In this document: piece by piece, positions 1-9,622 of the stretch
Position numbering within the stretch: position 1 is the stretch's first letter
Layout: each line of letters opens with the position of its first letter
NCBI RefSeq assembly: GCF_007859915.1
Contig: NZ_SJPM01000005.1
Span: 124,001 to 188,000 of the forward strand
Length of the DNA stretch: 64,000 nt
Source of the DNA: Neorhodopirellula pilleata
GTDB lineage: Bacteria > Planctomycetota > Planctomycetia > Pirellulales > Pirellulaceae
Direction: 5' to 3'
Notes under the pieces: generated by a model
Told to the model about the DNA's origin: nothing
The model's input: only the letters and a program-made list of their open reading frames with translations
Databases searched by the model: none
Position numbers and translations under genes: made by a program

Positions 1-1
1 A

Positions 2-2638
2 GAGTTTTGCCCTGATTTGCTCGAACAAGAAACCATTCTACGAATCGGCAAGGGAGCGGCGTACCAATCATTCACTGAAAAGAAACTCGACCCGATGTTG
101 AGAGGAACCGAGTCGGACGTCTTGTCCCGGATCGACCAACTCACTCAGCAACTTCAAGGTTTAGAATCTTCTGAAGAGAAGGCTCTGACACGAAAACGTA
201 TCGTCGAACTACGAACATCCGGCAACGATCAAAGCAGCCACATCTTTGTCGATGCGGATCGCCGCGTCGTGATCGCAACGGCGTTCAAAGCGATGAGCTA
301 CCTAAAGGACGAGACGATTCGAACGATGGTCGAACAGGGCGAAGCACCTTTCACCACCGTCGTGATTGATGAAGCGGGACTGATTTCACGTGTGGCGGTA
401 GCCGCTTTGTCGCTGCTCGCTTCCCGGCGAGTGGTCTTGGTCGGTGATTCCAAACAACTTGCGCCGATCAGTCGCATCTCTCGCATTCTGCCCACTCGCC
501 AGCAAACGTGGCTGGCGAGCAGTGGTTTGAGCCACCTCGTCGATCCGCAAGACATCCCGACTGCCGTGCATCTGCTGTCGCAGCAATGGCGAATGCACCC
601 TGATGTTTGCAAGGTCGTCTCCACCTACCAGTACGACGGAGTCTTGACCACCGCACCGGATCGAGTCGGCAAGGGTTCCGCTTTCCCGGATCACATCGAG
701 ACAGACTCGACCGAAAACGCGCAATCACCTTCGCCGTTCGTTACCGATCAATCGCGAGCCATTTGGTACGTGCTCGATCATGAGGACGTCGGCTTGTCGT
801 CGATCCGCGCCGCGCGAGGACCGGGCAATCGAAGTTGGGTACGTGGCGTCACTCCAATCGTCCTACAAAAACTGTTTTCCGATGCAAAGCTTCGCGCGGC
901 GAAAGGTTTGTTCATTTCGCCATTCAAAGCGCAAGCGGATCAGATCGGAAAGCATTTGGCGAGCTGGGGAATCGACCGCTGGGAAGCCTCAACCGTCCAC
1001 AGCCAACAAGGTTCCGAAGCCGAGATCGTGATCTTCGACACCGTCAACGCGGGCAGCGGAACATGGCCGATTCCGGAATGGAAGAGACTCGTCAATGTGG
1101 CGCTCAGTCGCGCCAGAGAAGCGATCATCGTTTTGGCAAGTCGATGCGAAATGGACGAGCCCTATCTTCGCCAATTGAAGGGCGAGTTGACGGCGTTATT
1201 CCTTGAGCAAGAAGGAGATCGAATGGTTTGGCGCAACGCCGATCATTCAGTGCATCGCCAGACGTCCCGAGTGGCGGAGCCTCAAGCCGGATACAAGAAA
1301 GTTTCCTCCTGCCGTGTCGGCGATCAGTTTAATGATCGAAAGAGCTTGAAGCCGATCCTGTCCCAAGAGCAACAACGGCTAACCAACCTCGAACTCGACG
1401 GGAAGCCTCGCTTGGTTCGCGGTGTGGCCGGCAGCGGCAAGTCGATTGTCTTGTGCAATTGGCTCGCCAAGACTGCCAAGCGAATGCAATACCAGAAAGA
1501 TGCTCGCATCTGGGCGGTGTATGCCAACCGAAGTTTGCATAAGCTTTTGCAAGATTCGATCGAGTCGGCATGGGAAAACTTGAACGAACGCGACTTATTC
1601 GACCAGTCCGAATTCCCATGGGAGAAGGTGTCGCTGATGCATGTCAAGGACGTCTTAACGGGAATTTTGCCGAACGGCCAGATGTTGGTCGAGTCCATCG
1701 GTTTTGATTATGACCGCGCCGCCGAGGAGTTCCTCAATCGCCATGATGTGGACGACTTGCTTCCACGATGTTCGGCTCTCTTCATTGATGAAGCGCAGGA
1801 CATGGGACCCTCGACGTTGCGACTGCTTTTGGCAATCGTTGAACAGACCGACGAGAGCGATGTCAACAGCCGGTCAGCGCATCTATTCTATGACAACGCT
1901 CAAAATGTCTATGGTACCAAGACGCCGAAGTGGTCCGACTTCGGGCTCGACATGCGTGGTCGATCCACGATCATGCGAGAAAGCTTTCGTTCGACCGCGC
2001 CGATTACGGAACTCGCCGTCAATGTGTTGAGTCGATTGACGGACACTAAAGATCGCGTTGAGCAACAGGAGTTGTTCCAACTCGGCCTATTGGAATCGAC
2101 GCGGCGCGGTGACGAAGAATGGTTGCAAGTTCGCTACAACGAGATCGAGGGTCCAAAACCGATCTATCGTAGTTTCGACGATCGCGTCCAAGAAATGGCA
2201 TCCATCGCGAGCCACTTGAAACACCTCATTGTCAACGACGCTGTTTCGCCCAATGACATTTGCATCCTCTACAACGGCCGGTGCCAGGCTGATTTACAGT
2301 CCCACCTTGCTCCGGAACTTGCCAAGATCGGGGTCGAACTTTCATTCCAACGCAACCGCTCATTTGAGCGCAAGCCGGACACGCTCATTGCCACCACACC
2401 CCATTCGTTCAAGGGCTACGAGTCTGAAGTGGTGATGATTCCGGGAGTCGACTATTTTGTCGCCACCGAAGGTAAAATTCTGGCCAGCAGTTTGTACGTC
2501 GCGATGACGCGTGCCCGCTCGCTGCTGGCGATCTATGGCAGCAAAGAGGGGTCGGAGCCTAGTCGAAGGATCGGCCGAGTGATCGCCGAATGCCTCGCCA
2601 TCCAAAACGATTCAGCAAGTACCCAAGACTTCGCTTGA
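2..2638 (+). CDS. Double SF1 helicase (UPF1/DNA2-like half fused to UvrD/Rep-like half), 5'-partial
   Basis: The frame is open to the first base, so the gene begins left of the window. A TTG at 17 is only the first possible start inside it. Residues below count from that TTG (873 aa). The first half shows the later motifs of an UPF1/DNA2-type SF1 helicase: Walker B VVIDEAGL (~115), VLVGDSKQLAPI (~139), QWRMHPDV (~189), STVHSQQGSEAEIVIF (~325) and VALSRAREAI (~362). Its Walker A must lie upstream. The second half is a complete UvrD/Rep-like motor: GVAGSGKS (~468), LFIDEAQD (~588), RESFRST (~654), TPHSFKGYESE (~792) and YVAMTRAR (~827). Both halves keep the acidic and arginine residues expected of ATPases. 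Role is inferred as ATP-dependent nucleic-acid unwinding or remodelling. The gene stops 154 bp before the convergent beta-barrel gene. I cannot tell whether the missing N-terminus carries a nuclease. Confidence 0.88.
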   Translation, partial: EFCPDLLEQETILRIGKGAAYQSFTEKKLDPMLRGTESDVLSRIDQLTQQLQGLESSEEKALTRKRIVELRTSGNDQSSHIFVDADRRVVIATAFKAMSYLKDETIRTMVEQGEAPFTTVVIDEAGLISRVAVAALSLLASRRVVLVGDSKQLAPISRISRILPTRQQTWLASSGLSHLVDPQDIPTAVHLLSQQWRMHPDVCKVVSTYQYDGVLTTAPDRVGKGSAFPDHIETDSTENAQSPSPFVTDQSRAIWYVLDHEDVGLSSIRAARGPGNRSWVRGVTPIVLQKLFSDAKLRAAKGLFISPFKAQADQIGKHLASWGIDRWEASTVHSQQGSEAEIVIFDTVNAGSGTWPIPEWKRLVNVALSRAREAIIVLASRCEMDEPYLRQLKGELTALFLEQEGDRMVWRNADHSVHRQTSRVAEPQAGYKKVSSCRVGDQFNDRKSLKPILSQEQQRLTNLELDGKPRLVRGVAGSGKSIVLCNWLAKTAKRMQYQKDARIWAVYANRSLHKLLQDSIESAWENLNERDLFDQSEFPWEKVSLMHVKDVLTGILPNGQMLVESIGFDYDRAAEEFLNRHDVDDLLPRCSALFIDEAQDMGPSTLRLLLAIVEQTDESDVNSRSAHLFYDNAQNVYGTKTPKWSDFGLDMRGRSTIMRESFRSTAPITELAVNVLSRLTDTKDRVEQQELFQLGLLESTRRGDEEWLQVRYNEIEGPKPIYRSFDDRVQEMASIASHLKHLIVNDAVSPNDICILYNGRCQADLQSHLAPELAKIGVELSFQRNRSFERKPDTLIATTPHSFKGYESEVVMIPGVDYFVATEGKILASSLYVAMTRARSLLAIYGSKEGSEPSRRIGRVIAECLAIQNDSASTQDFA

Positions 2639-2654
2639 GGCCACTGCCAGTTTC

Positions 2655-2750
2655 CCGATCCGATGTTGAGGTACCGGCTTGCACCAATTTGCCGTTTCGG
2701 TCGAGCCGCCGCTGCTTGTCAGTTTCGTCGATGGCGGCGACATGCATTCA
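2655..2750 (-). pseudogene. Decayed fragment of a LamG-type kinase ectodomain
   Basis: Minus-strand translation from 2747 gives MHVAAIDETDKQRRL, then NGKLV. This matches kinase B of this window (MHIAAIDEIDKQRRL ... NGKLV, around 7050-7120) over about 28 residues, and the nucleotides are clearly related too. The codon before the Met is TGA where kinase B has TGG (Trp), so the frame is interrupted. The match stops at the helicase stop codon and does not continue far upstream. It is best read as the remnant of a deleted kinase/LamG gene on the same strand as the kinases. Confidence 0.65.
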
Positions 2751-2792
2751 ATCAGGCGTGATGCGTTAGCCTCAGGGTACCCGACGGATCGT

Positions 2793-3722
2793 TCAAAAGG
2801 CGAGTCGATACTCGGCGCGGAGTGTGTCGCTGTACCAACGGGCTCCCGTGAGGGACCTACCGTAGCCGAGGTAAAACGAGCGGGTTCCTTCATGACAACA
2901 GCCAGGCGCGAAACTGAATCTCAAGCCAAGTTTTGCATTGACGATTGTTGTATTGGCATCTTCGACAAACTCCTCTGGTTGTCCTACGTTCTTGCTAACC
3001 CGTCCGCCGAGCACGGACCACGCGACGGTCTCAAAGACGGGCGCAACAGATAGCGTTTCGTTATCGATCCAGGTGCGAGAAACGCCGAGTCCATACCGCA
3101 GGACGTTGCCAGCCCAAGCGGTACCGCCGATGGGAATGATATCCCGGAGTTCGCCTTCGATGATGGTTCCATTGTGAAATCGATTCAAGAACAGGACGCT
3201 TGGTTCGAGACTTACATGCTCGGTGCCAAGCCCTTTTTCGCCGTCTCCAGTGGGAATGAACGTCCGAAATTGAAAGGTAACGTGGCGGTCTGGGCTCTGA
3301 GTAAGAGCGGCCCGAAAACCAACATTGATGTCAGATAGACCACTTGCATTCGCATTCAGGTCAGGATTGATCAGCCGAAACGGGACTTCAACGAAACCGG
3401 AAATAGCGTCGTCGATCAGCATGCTTTCGGCGTACAACGACAGTTCTTGGAAGTCGATGTTGGTTTCAGCAAGCGGTGGACCGGGCGCGAATGGGTCGAC
3501 GACGCCATCAATGGGACCGCGACTCTTCGGATAAAAGAACTCCGCTCGATAAGGCGTCGGACTGCCATAATTCGCGTCGGTTCGAAAGCGTAATTGGTTC
3601 CGAATGATCGCCGAATCAATGTAGCCGACACCTGTGTCTCCACCTTGAAATTGGGCTGCCACCGAAGTTAGGAGCCCACAGACAATCGTCAACTGAATGC
3701 AAAGCTGTCGAAAAGTGACCAT
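2793..3722 (-). CDS. Predicted outer-membrane beta-barrel protein with signal peptide
   Basis: Unnamed protein of 309 aa from ATG 3722; a GTG at 3749 would add nine residues before the signal peptide and is less likely. The N-terminus MVTFRQLCIQLTIVCGLL ending in TSVAA is a standard signal peptide with a probable cleavage before QFQGG. The mature chain alternates short hydrophobic/aromatic strands with polar turns (LSLYAES, GFVEVPFRL, INVGFRAAL, VTFQFRTF, LSLEPS-like strands) and ends in AEYRLAF. A terminal phenylalanine after alternating residues is typical of outer-membrane barrels. No enzyme motif is visible. It resembles transporter-like barrel proteins common in planctomycetes, but the substrate cannot be read from the sequence. 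It lies upstream of the LamG remnant and 126-150 bp downstream of kinase A on the same strand. Confidence 0.72.
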   Translation of the reverse strand: MVTFRQLCIQLTIVCGLLTSVAAQFQGGDTGVGYIDSAIIRNQLRFRTDANYGSPTPYRAEFFYPKSRGPIDGVVDPFAPGPPLAETNIDFQELSLYAESMLIDDAISGFVEVPFRLINPDLNANASGLSDINVGFRAALTQSPDRHVTFQFRTFIPTGDGEKGLGTEHVSLEPSVLFLNRFHNGTIIEGELRDIIPIGGTAWAGNVLRYGLGVSRTWIDNETLSVAPVFETVAWSVLGGRVSKNVGQPEEFVEDANTTIVNAKLGLRFSFAPGCCHEGTRSFYLGYGRSLTGARWYSDTLRAEYRLAF

Positions 3723-3875
3723 GTTGTCTGGTTCTTGCCTGAGGATCACTCTAATCCGGAATACTTCACTCTTCCCACTAATCGTCAGAATGAGTGGAAT
3801 CCGTGTGAGAACCTCTCGTTGCCCGACTAGACGGCCTATCCTGCCCAGCTTTTTTGCAATGAATCGCCTAGCGAT

Positions 3876-6749
3876 TCAGCGATTCGATTCCATCTGCCCT
3901 CGAGCTGCTTCGATTCTTTCGATCGCTTCTTCGAATCGCGGCAGTTTCCTGAGAGGTTGATACATCGAATGGGTTTTCAGTTCGTTCACGTCTCGATATC
4001 CGAGTTCAATAGCCTTCTCCAAGTGAGCGAACGGTTCGGCTGTATCTGAAATGGAAGTGTTTGTTTCGCGACTAAGCGACACGGCGATCGCAAAGCGATG
4101 ATGGTTTAGCAGCCGATTTTTATATTCGAGATTGTGAGGCTGTCGTCGGCAGGCATTTGTTTGATGTTCAATGGCTTCGTTGATCAGTTGATGTGTCGCC
4201 TCCTTTTGCCCTTGAATCTGAGCAATTGCCGCACCGTTGCCGAGCACCACCCCCATCCAAGATTCGTATTCGGCGATTCCGGGATACTGATCGGTGAGCT
4301 TTTGGATCGTGCGAAGCGATTGCTCTTGGTTTTGGATACATTTCTGCAAACCATCATCGCCAAGCCGCTGTCCATAGAGGCTCGTCAGGTTCACCAGGCA
4401 GATGACACGATTCAATTGATATTCAGGAATGTTCCTTGGCAGTTCCTCAAAACGCACACTGGCTTGGGTTAACCAGCTCGCGCCAGATTCCCAATCGCCA
4501 ATCCGATCAAACAGCAGGTATCCGAGATTACGCTCCGTCACGGCAAGCAGAAACTCCAATCGACGATTTTGTGGATCGCGACTGACGAGTGACTGCAGTT
4601 CCCGTGCTGCCTCCCGATATTTAGCTTCGGCGGCCAAATAGTCTTCTTGAACTCGATGCAAACGTCCGATGTTTACCAGCGTTCGCGCGAGATCACGTTG
4701 GTATTGAGAGTTGTCGGGATGAGACGCCAAGAGTTTCCGTAGCAGTTTTTCGGACTCGTAGTACCCTGCTTGAGCGGGATCCAGTCGATTCACGTCTTCC
4801 AACAAAATGGCCGAGTTGTTGTGCGTCCTCGCAAGCTCGGTCGTCGTTTCTGGATGATCCGGAAAACGCTTGTGGGATTCAAAAAGAATCTGCAATGAGC
4901 GATCATAAGATTTTTCAGCGTCCTCGAAACGATCGTGGTCTCGATAAAGTTCTCCGAGGTAGTCGAGCGATTTGCCCCACATCATGGCGTAAACCGGGGT
5001 CTCGGGTGACTGTTTGACTAAATGCTCGCACTTATCAATCGCCTTCATGAACGCTAGCTCGGAACGATCAAAGTCACCCAACAATCGACTAGCCTGAGCA
5101 ACACGGAAGAGGGCTTCGGCAATGTTTCGCTCTCGTTCTTCGTCGGCGAGCTGTTGCCCGTGGTAGGCATTCCAGTCGTCTAGGACTTTGCCATACTCAT
5201 CGAGCGCCCCTTGGAGTTGTTCGACGTCCATGCGAACACGTCGTGGAACAAGTTCATCATGAGATGAAACGTGTGTGTACTCGGCGCTTTCGATTTCGGC
5301 ATCAAGGCGGCTTTTAGCTGCATCCAGCCGCACGACAAGACTGGCTTTCACCTGGGTGCTTCGTTGAAACGTCGTCGTCACTCCGAATCCCATGACGAGG
5401 ATGATGGCAATTGTCAGCACGGCAACCGTACGGTTGCGACTACACAAACGCCAAACACGCTCCAGCGATGACACGGGCCTGGCTTGGATTGGGAATCCCT
5501 GGGCAAATCGACGTAGATCGTCTCGTAATTCGATGGCCGACTGATAGCGTCGAAAACGATCTTTTTCCAGACACTTCAAACAGATGGTGTTGAGATCACC
5601 ACTGATTCGCGTGCTGAGCTTCCGGAGCGATGTCGGCGGCGTATTGATTACTTGGTCAAGAATGTCGTGATGCGATTCACCGATGAACGGTGGACGTCCG
5701 ACGAGCAAGTGATACAGCATCGCGCCGATCGAATACACATCACTTTGAAATCCGACTTCGTGACGGCGACCGGACGCCTGTTCGGGAGGCATGTAGCTTG
5801 GTGTGCCGATCGCTTGGCCGGTTTGACTGAAGTCAACGTCATCCTCCAAGCACTTCGCCAATCCAAAATCGGTGACCATCGCTCGGCCCGATTCGTCGGT
5901 GAGTACGTTCGAAGGTTTTAAGTCGCGATGCAGCACGCCGTTTTGATGTGCATAGGCGATGGCATCACATATTTCGATCGTTAAACGCACCGCGTCCGCT
6001 TCGCTGATGGCGTGTTTCTTTGCCAGGTGCTGAAGGGTAGGTCCCGTAATGAGATCCATTGTGAAGTAGTGCAAGCCGTTGCATTCACCAATTCGATGAA
6101 TACGGACGATGTTGGGATGACGCAGCTTGGCGGTCGCTTCGGCTTCGCGTTGAAAGCGGTACAGATTCCTTTCACCGGCGAGATCGCCTGCGACGATCGT
6201 TTTCAGCGCGAGGAAGCACTTCAGTTTGACATCCCACGCCTTATAGACGATCCCCATACCACCACGAGCGATTTCGCCGACAATCTCGTAGTCGTCGATT
6301 TTGGTCGTTCGGGACGAAATCCGAGTTTTTGTTGAGAATGAAGAACCGGAAATTGACGACCTATCGTCCGATGGCGCGATTGTCTCGGGCAGTCGCGCGT
6401 CATCGCCGTCGTTGGTCTCCACGCCGCTGTTGCCGCTGTCTTTTGTGTCCGCTGCCGAAGTCACCGAGTCATCGCTTGTTTGAGTCCAACGCTGTGGAAT
6501 GCCGGCGATCCGAACCGCGGTGGTTAATCGCTTGGCAAGAGCTGGAGTCCAGGCTCGATCGGGAACTGAAGAATGTCGTTGATCAATCATCACGCGAATC
6601 GCTGATATCCCATCCGTACTAAGATGATCAAGGTTTGCTTGGCAGTCCGCACAGTTGTTGATGTGATCCTCCAATTGCGAACGCTTTTCCGCCGAAAGTT
6701 GATCGTCGATCAAGTTCCTAAGCGTTTCAATGGAGGGACATTGGAGCAT
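3876..6749 (-). CDS. Kinase A: zf-HC2-like motif, Ser/Thr protein kinase, one TM, TPR ectodomain
   Basis: 957 aa from ATG 6749; an in-frame GTG at 6791 would overlap the upstream kinase gene by 25 nt. ATG is preferred because kinase B also has its Cys-Pro motif directly after the Met. Order: Cys4 and H29-x3-C33-x2-C36, like the zinc-binding anti-sigma motif; a Ser/Thr-rich linker; a kinase domain at about 150-430 with a glycine loop (IARGGMGIVYKA), the VAIK-like lysine in LALKTI, HRDLKPSN, DFGLAK and PPEQAS; a TM helix (TVAVLTIAIILVMGFGV, about 436-458); then roughly 480 residues of helical TPR-like repeats ending in RFEEAIERIEAA. The catalytic Lys, Asp of HRD and Asp of DFG are all present, so it should be active. 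The TPR part would lie outside the cytoplasm if the kinase is inside. Its start is 17 bp after the stop of kinase B, so the two are probably co-transcribed. Confidence 0.88.
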   Translation of the reverse strand: MLQCPSIETLRNLIDDQLSAEKRSQLEDHINNCADCQANLDHLSTDGISAIRVMIDQRHSSVPDRAWTPALAKRLTTAVRIAGIPQRWTQTSDDSVTSAADTKDSGNSGVETNDGDDARLPETIAPSDDRSSISGSSFSTKTRISSRTTKIDDYEIVGEIARGGMGIVYKAWDVKLKCFLALKTIVAGDLAGERNLYRFQREAEATAKLRHPNIVRIHRIGECNGLHYFTMDLITGPTLQHLAKKHAISEADAVRLTIEICDAIAYAHQNGVLHRDLKPSNVLTDESGRAMVTDFGLAKCLEDDVDFSQTGQAIGTPSYMPPEQASGRRHEVGFQSDVYSIGAMLYHLLVGRPPFIGESHHDILDQVINTPPTSLRKLSTRISGDLNTICLKCLEKDRFRRYQSAIELRDDLRRFAQGFPIQARPVSSLERVWRLCSRNRTVAVLTIAIILVMGFGVTTTFQRSTQVKASLVVRLDAAKSRLDAEIESAEYTHVSSHDELVPRRVRMDVEQLQGALDEYGKVLDDWNAYHGQQLADEERERNIAEALFRVAQASRLLGDFDRSELAFMKAIDKCEHLVKQSPETPVYAMMWGKSLDYLGELYRDHDRFEDAEKSYDRSLQILFESHKRFPDHPETTTELARTHNNSAILLEDVNRLDPAQAGYYESEKLLRKLLASHPDNSQYQRDLARTLVNIGRLHRVQEDYLAAEAKYREAARELQSLVSRDPQNRRLEFLLAVTERNLGYLLFDRIGDWESGASWLTQASVRFEELPRNIPEYQLNRVICLVNLTSLYGQRLGDDGLQKCIQNQEQSLRTIQKLTDQYPGIAEYESWMGVVLGNGAAIAQIQGQKEATHQLINEAIEHQTNACRRQPHNLEYKNRLLNHHRFAIAVSLSRETNTSISDTAEPFAHLEKAIELGYRDVNELKTHSMYQPLRKLPRFEEAIERIEAARGQMESNR

Positions 6750-6766
6750 GTCAATCGACGGTGGGC

Positions 6767-9274
6767 TCACTTGCCTGAACTCGTTTGCCACTGGGCGTTA
6801 ACGATCGTCCCGTGGTGTTCGTTACCCGATGAATCATGCAAGACGTCACCGCTGCCTTCATCGACACGGTAGAGTGCGAGCGTGTGCTCATCCGTTTTCA
6901 TTTCGAATTCTGGAGAGAAGTTGTCTTGGTACCGCGCGATCGTCGAGATGCGTGCTTCGCCGATCGATCCCACCATCGAGCCGCCCAATCGGACGGTGGA
7001 ATCCCACTTGCCGCCACCGCCGGCTCCCCAGTCCATTGTCGAGGGTTCGGTTCCGACCAGTTTGCCGTTGAGATAAAGCCGTCGTTGTTTGTCAATTTCG
7101 TCGATGGCGGCAATATGCATCCAATGGGATGCCTGCTCCTGATGCCACAGTGGACCGTGGATGCCGCGAAAGCGAATCGGCGGTGCACCGCGTCCTCCCA
7201 CTTCACCGTTTTCGATATACCCTGCGCCGCTACCGCTGGTGATCGACCAGTGGTCGATGCCGATGTAGTTTTCATGCGCGTCCATCTCTTGGCGGTCACG
7301 TTGAATCCACAATTCCAGCGTATAGACCATCGTGGGTCTGATTTGATTCCACTCCACTGATGCGGTCAGGGTGGGGAACTCCACATAGCTTTCGTTCCGC
7401 TCGGTGAAACGCAATGCGTGCTTGCCAGGGTACACGTCCGTCAGCACCGGAATGGGTTCGCGGTCTGATGGGAGTTTCTGAGATTGAGGAATCTCTTGCG
7501 AAGAGGACATCTTCGAAGCGGCAAGGGCATCGTTATCCGGCGACGATTCCGGCAATGGAGAGATCAGATGCTCCTCGATCGGCGTTCCATCGCGAATGAT
7601 TTGGACTTTTTGGTTCTCGACCATCGTGATGCGAAGTGCGATGGTTTCTCCTTGACCGAGTGTGAATTCATTTGTTTGAAAGCTGACATCACCAACCTTG
7701 ATTTGAAGGTGATGTTCCCCCGGTGCAATCTCGAATTCTCCTTGATCCGCCGTAACTCGGAGTCGGTCGTCGCCACCGACGGACACCTTAATCGACGGGT
7801 CATCAATCTCAATTCGCAGCAAACCATGAGGCGTTTGAATGAACATCAAAATGGCCGCCAACAACAACGAGAAACCACCTGCGGACGCGACAATCCATGG
7901 CCAAGAGGTGAATCGGTCGTTTCCTGCTGAAACAGTCCGTCTCGACGGATCCACTGTTTCGCTTGCGGCAGGATCAGCACTCGGTGGATCCACAAACGCA
8001 AGCGATTGATCCTCTGTCAATGTCGACGCCGAGCCCACACACATCTGAGTCTCGGCATAGGATTCGGAGCGGCGATCGCCTTGTTTTGCGCTGGCCAGAT
8101 CTGCTCGTTCGGGCAGTCCAACCAGATTCGGAACGCCGAGCGTCACATCTTGGTCGCGGAAGCTGAGCAAGTCGGTAATCACCTCACTCATTGTCTGATA
8201 TCGGTCATCTGGAGTTTTGGCAACCATCTTGGAGAATATGGCATCGAGAGCCCGTGGTACATCAGCACGCTTTTGACTCAGCGATGGAATTGCGTCCTCT
8301 CGATGCGACAAAATCTTTTTCATCATCGTGTCACCATGATAAGGTCGTTCGCCGTTAAGCAGGCAGTACATGGTGCAGCCGAGACTGTAGACATCGGCGC
8401 GGGCATCCGCCGATCGCGTGTCGAGAGCCTGCTCGGGGGCCATGAAGTCGACCGTGCCCATGATCTGGCCGACCTGGGTGAGTTGGGCGTCTTCCTCGTT
8501 GGCATCGGGGTTTACATCATTCCTGCGGGCGAGTCCCATGTCGAGAACCTTGATGATGCCATTTTGTTGCAACAATAGGTTGGCGGGCTTGATATCTCGA
8601 TGAATGATTCCGCGATCATGGGCGTATTCCAATCCTTTGGCCGCTTGAATAATGCATTCGACCGCATCCTCCACCGCCAGTGGACCCAATTGTTTGACAA
8701 TCTTTTCAAGGTCTTGACCCTGGATGTACTCCATCACAAAGTAATGAATCTCGTCCTGTTCGCCGGCATCGTAGGCGGCAACGATATGGGGATGACTCAA
8801 TTGAGCAACCGCTTGAACCTCGCGGTAGAAACGATCCACTGACGCGGGATCACGGAACGCGGTTTCCGGTAAGACCTTAATCGCGACATCACGCCGCATT
8901 CGCTGGTGTCGCGCTTTGAGTACGATTCCCATTCCACCACGGCCCAAAACTCGTTCGACATCGTACCCATTGATCGTCGGGAATTCGGCGAGTTCTTTCT
9001 TGATCGTCGGTTGATCGTTCATCAGCAAGGCCTTGGCGACACGTTCCACCCGTGATTGATTCCATTCACCTAGGACACCACTTTTGGCGTTGCAATTATG
9101 GATGACTCGTCGAACCAAGACATTGGCGTCCGCATTTTCGACGTGATTCTCGAGTACCAGCTGACAGCGCGGACAAGTTTCAATATGCGACTGAATCTCG
9201 TCATGATTACCCCAGCCGATTTCGTCTTGGACAAAGGCTTCAAGAGAATCCTGAGGTGGGCAATCGATCATCAT
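6767..9274 (-). CDS. Kinase B: zf-HC2-like motif, Ser/Thr protein kinase, one TM, LamG ectodomain
   Basis: 835 aa from ATG 9274, chosen because GAGG lies about eight bases upstream and the conserved MIDCPP start follows; ATG 9334 is an alternative adding 20 residues. Cys5 and H30-x3-C34-x2-C37 form a zinc-ribbon-like anti-sigma motif. The kinase domain (about 100-375) has LGRGGMGIVLKA, VAIKVL, HRDIKPAN and APEQAL; the DFG motif reads DMG, which keeps the metal-binding Asp. A TM helix (WIVASAGGFSLLLAAILMFI, about 457-479) is followed by a short beta domain starting PHGLLRIEIDDPSIKV, of a kind repeated in planctomycete kinases (kinase C has a related YLKIEADPSIEVKV). The C-terminus (about 618-830) is a LamG/concanavalin-like domain, shown by YTLELWIQ, NGKLVG and the ending HHGTIVNAQW. 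It probably binds a carbohydrate or surface ligand. It lies between the ECF gene and kinase A on one strand. Confidence 0.9.
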   Translation of the reverse strand: MMIDCPPQDSLEAFVQDEIGWGNHDEIQSHIETCPRCQLVLENHVENADANVLVRRVIHNCNAKSGVLGEWNQSRVERVAKALLMNDQPTIKKELAEFPTINGYDVERVLGRGGMGIVLKARHQRMRRDVAIKVLPETAFRDPASVDRFYREVQAVAQLSHPHIVAAYDAGEQDEIHYFVMEYIQGQDLEKIVKQLGPLAVEDAVECIIQAAKGLEYAHDRGIIHRDIKPANLLLQQNGIIKVLDMGLARRNDVNPDANEEDAQLTQVGQIMGTVDFMAPEQALDTRSADARADVYSLGCTMYCLLNGERPYHGDTMMKKILSHREDAIPSLSQKRADVPRALDAIFSKMVAKTPDDRYQTMSEVITDLLSFRDQDVTLGVPNLVGLPERADLASAKQGDRRSESYAETQMCVGSASTLTEDQSLAFVDPPSADPAASETVDPSRRTVSAGNDRFTSWPWIVASAGGFSLLLAAILMFIQTPHGLLRIEIDDPSIKVSVGGDDRLRVTADQGEFEIAPGEHHLQIKVGDVSFQTNEFTLGQGETIALRITMVENQKVQIIRDGTPIEEHLISPLPESSPDNDALAASKMSSSQEIPQSQKLPSDREPIPVLTDVYPGKHALRFTERNESYVEFPTLTASVEWNQIRPTMVYTLELWIQRDRQEMDAHENYIGIDHWSITSGSGAGYIENGEVGGRGAPPIRFRGIHGPLWHQEQASHWMHIAAIDEIDKQRRLYLNGKLVGTEPSTMDWGAGGGGKWDSTVRLGGSMVGSIGEARISTIARYQDNFSPEFEMKTDEHTLALYRVDEGSGDVLHDSSGNEHHGTIVNAQWQTSSGK

Positions 9275-9622
9275 TCTGGCCTCAAAAAACGGTGACAGTT
9301 CGCTGTGCTTCGACAGAGAACTGTTGGGGAACATCGGGTCGCTTATTAATCAATACCGAGACCAGCGGATCAACCTACGAGCGGATTGCTGATTTTGATG
9401 ATTTCGCCCCAGTTCGTTTTGTCAGGCCCGCCGAACTTAGATTGCTTACTTGGCTCAATCGCCGTCTTTTCGGCGGCATCTTCGCCTTCCCAAGAAACCT
9501 TGCTGTCTCTGCAGAATCTCGATCGGTCAGATGAACCGGTCCGCCAATGGCTGCGATGATGGGGCGGTCGTCGTATCGCAGCAATCGTGTCACCCGATCA
9601 TTCGCAGTTACTTGAATGATTC
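9275..9622. other. Intergenic spacer between ECF gene and kinase B, no supported gene
   Basis: The 348 bp hold no convincing gene. A 72-codon minus-strand frame (9375-9593) has no recognisable motif and an Arg/Ser/Lys-rich composition. Another minus frame reads protein-like for about 40 residues (GPDKTNWGEIIKI near 9400-9430), so old coding remnants are possible. No strong hairpin or clear promoter was seen. Because the spacer is long, kinase B may have its own promoter rather than simply reading through from the sigma gene. Confidence 0.4.

Noticed and set aside
2679..3053. Plus-strand open frame of 124 codons after the helicase
   Set aside because: It overlaps the beta-barrel gene antisense and the LamG remnant; its composition does not look like a protein.
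3861..3877. Hairpin GAATCGC-cta-GCGATTC at the end of kinase A as a terminator
   Set aside because: On the kinase strand the stem is followed by an A run, not a U run, and it overlaps the stop codon.
9375..9593. 72-codon minus-strand frame between ECF1 and kinase B
   Set aside because: No motif, no clear ribosome site, odd composition; it may be old coding debris but cannot be called a gene.
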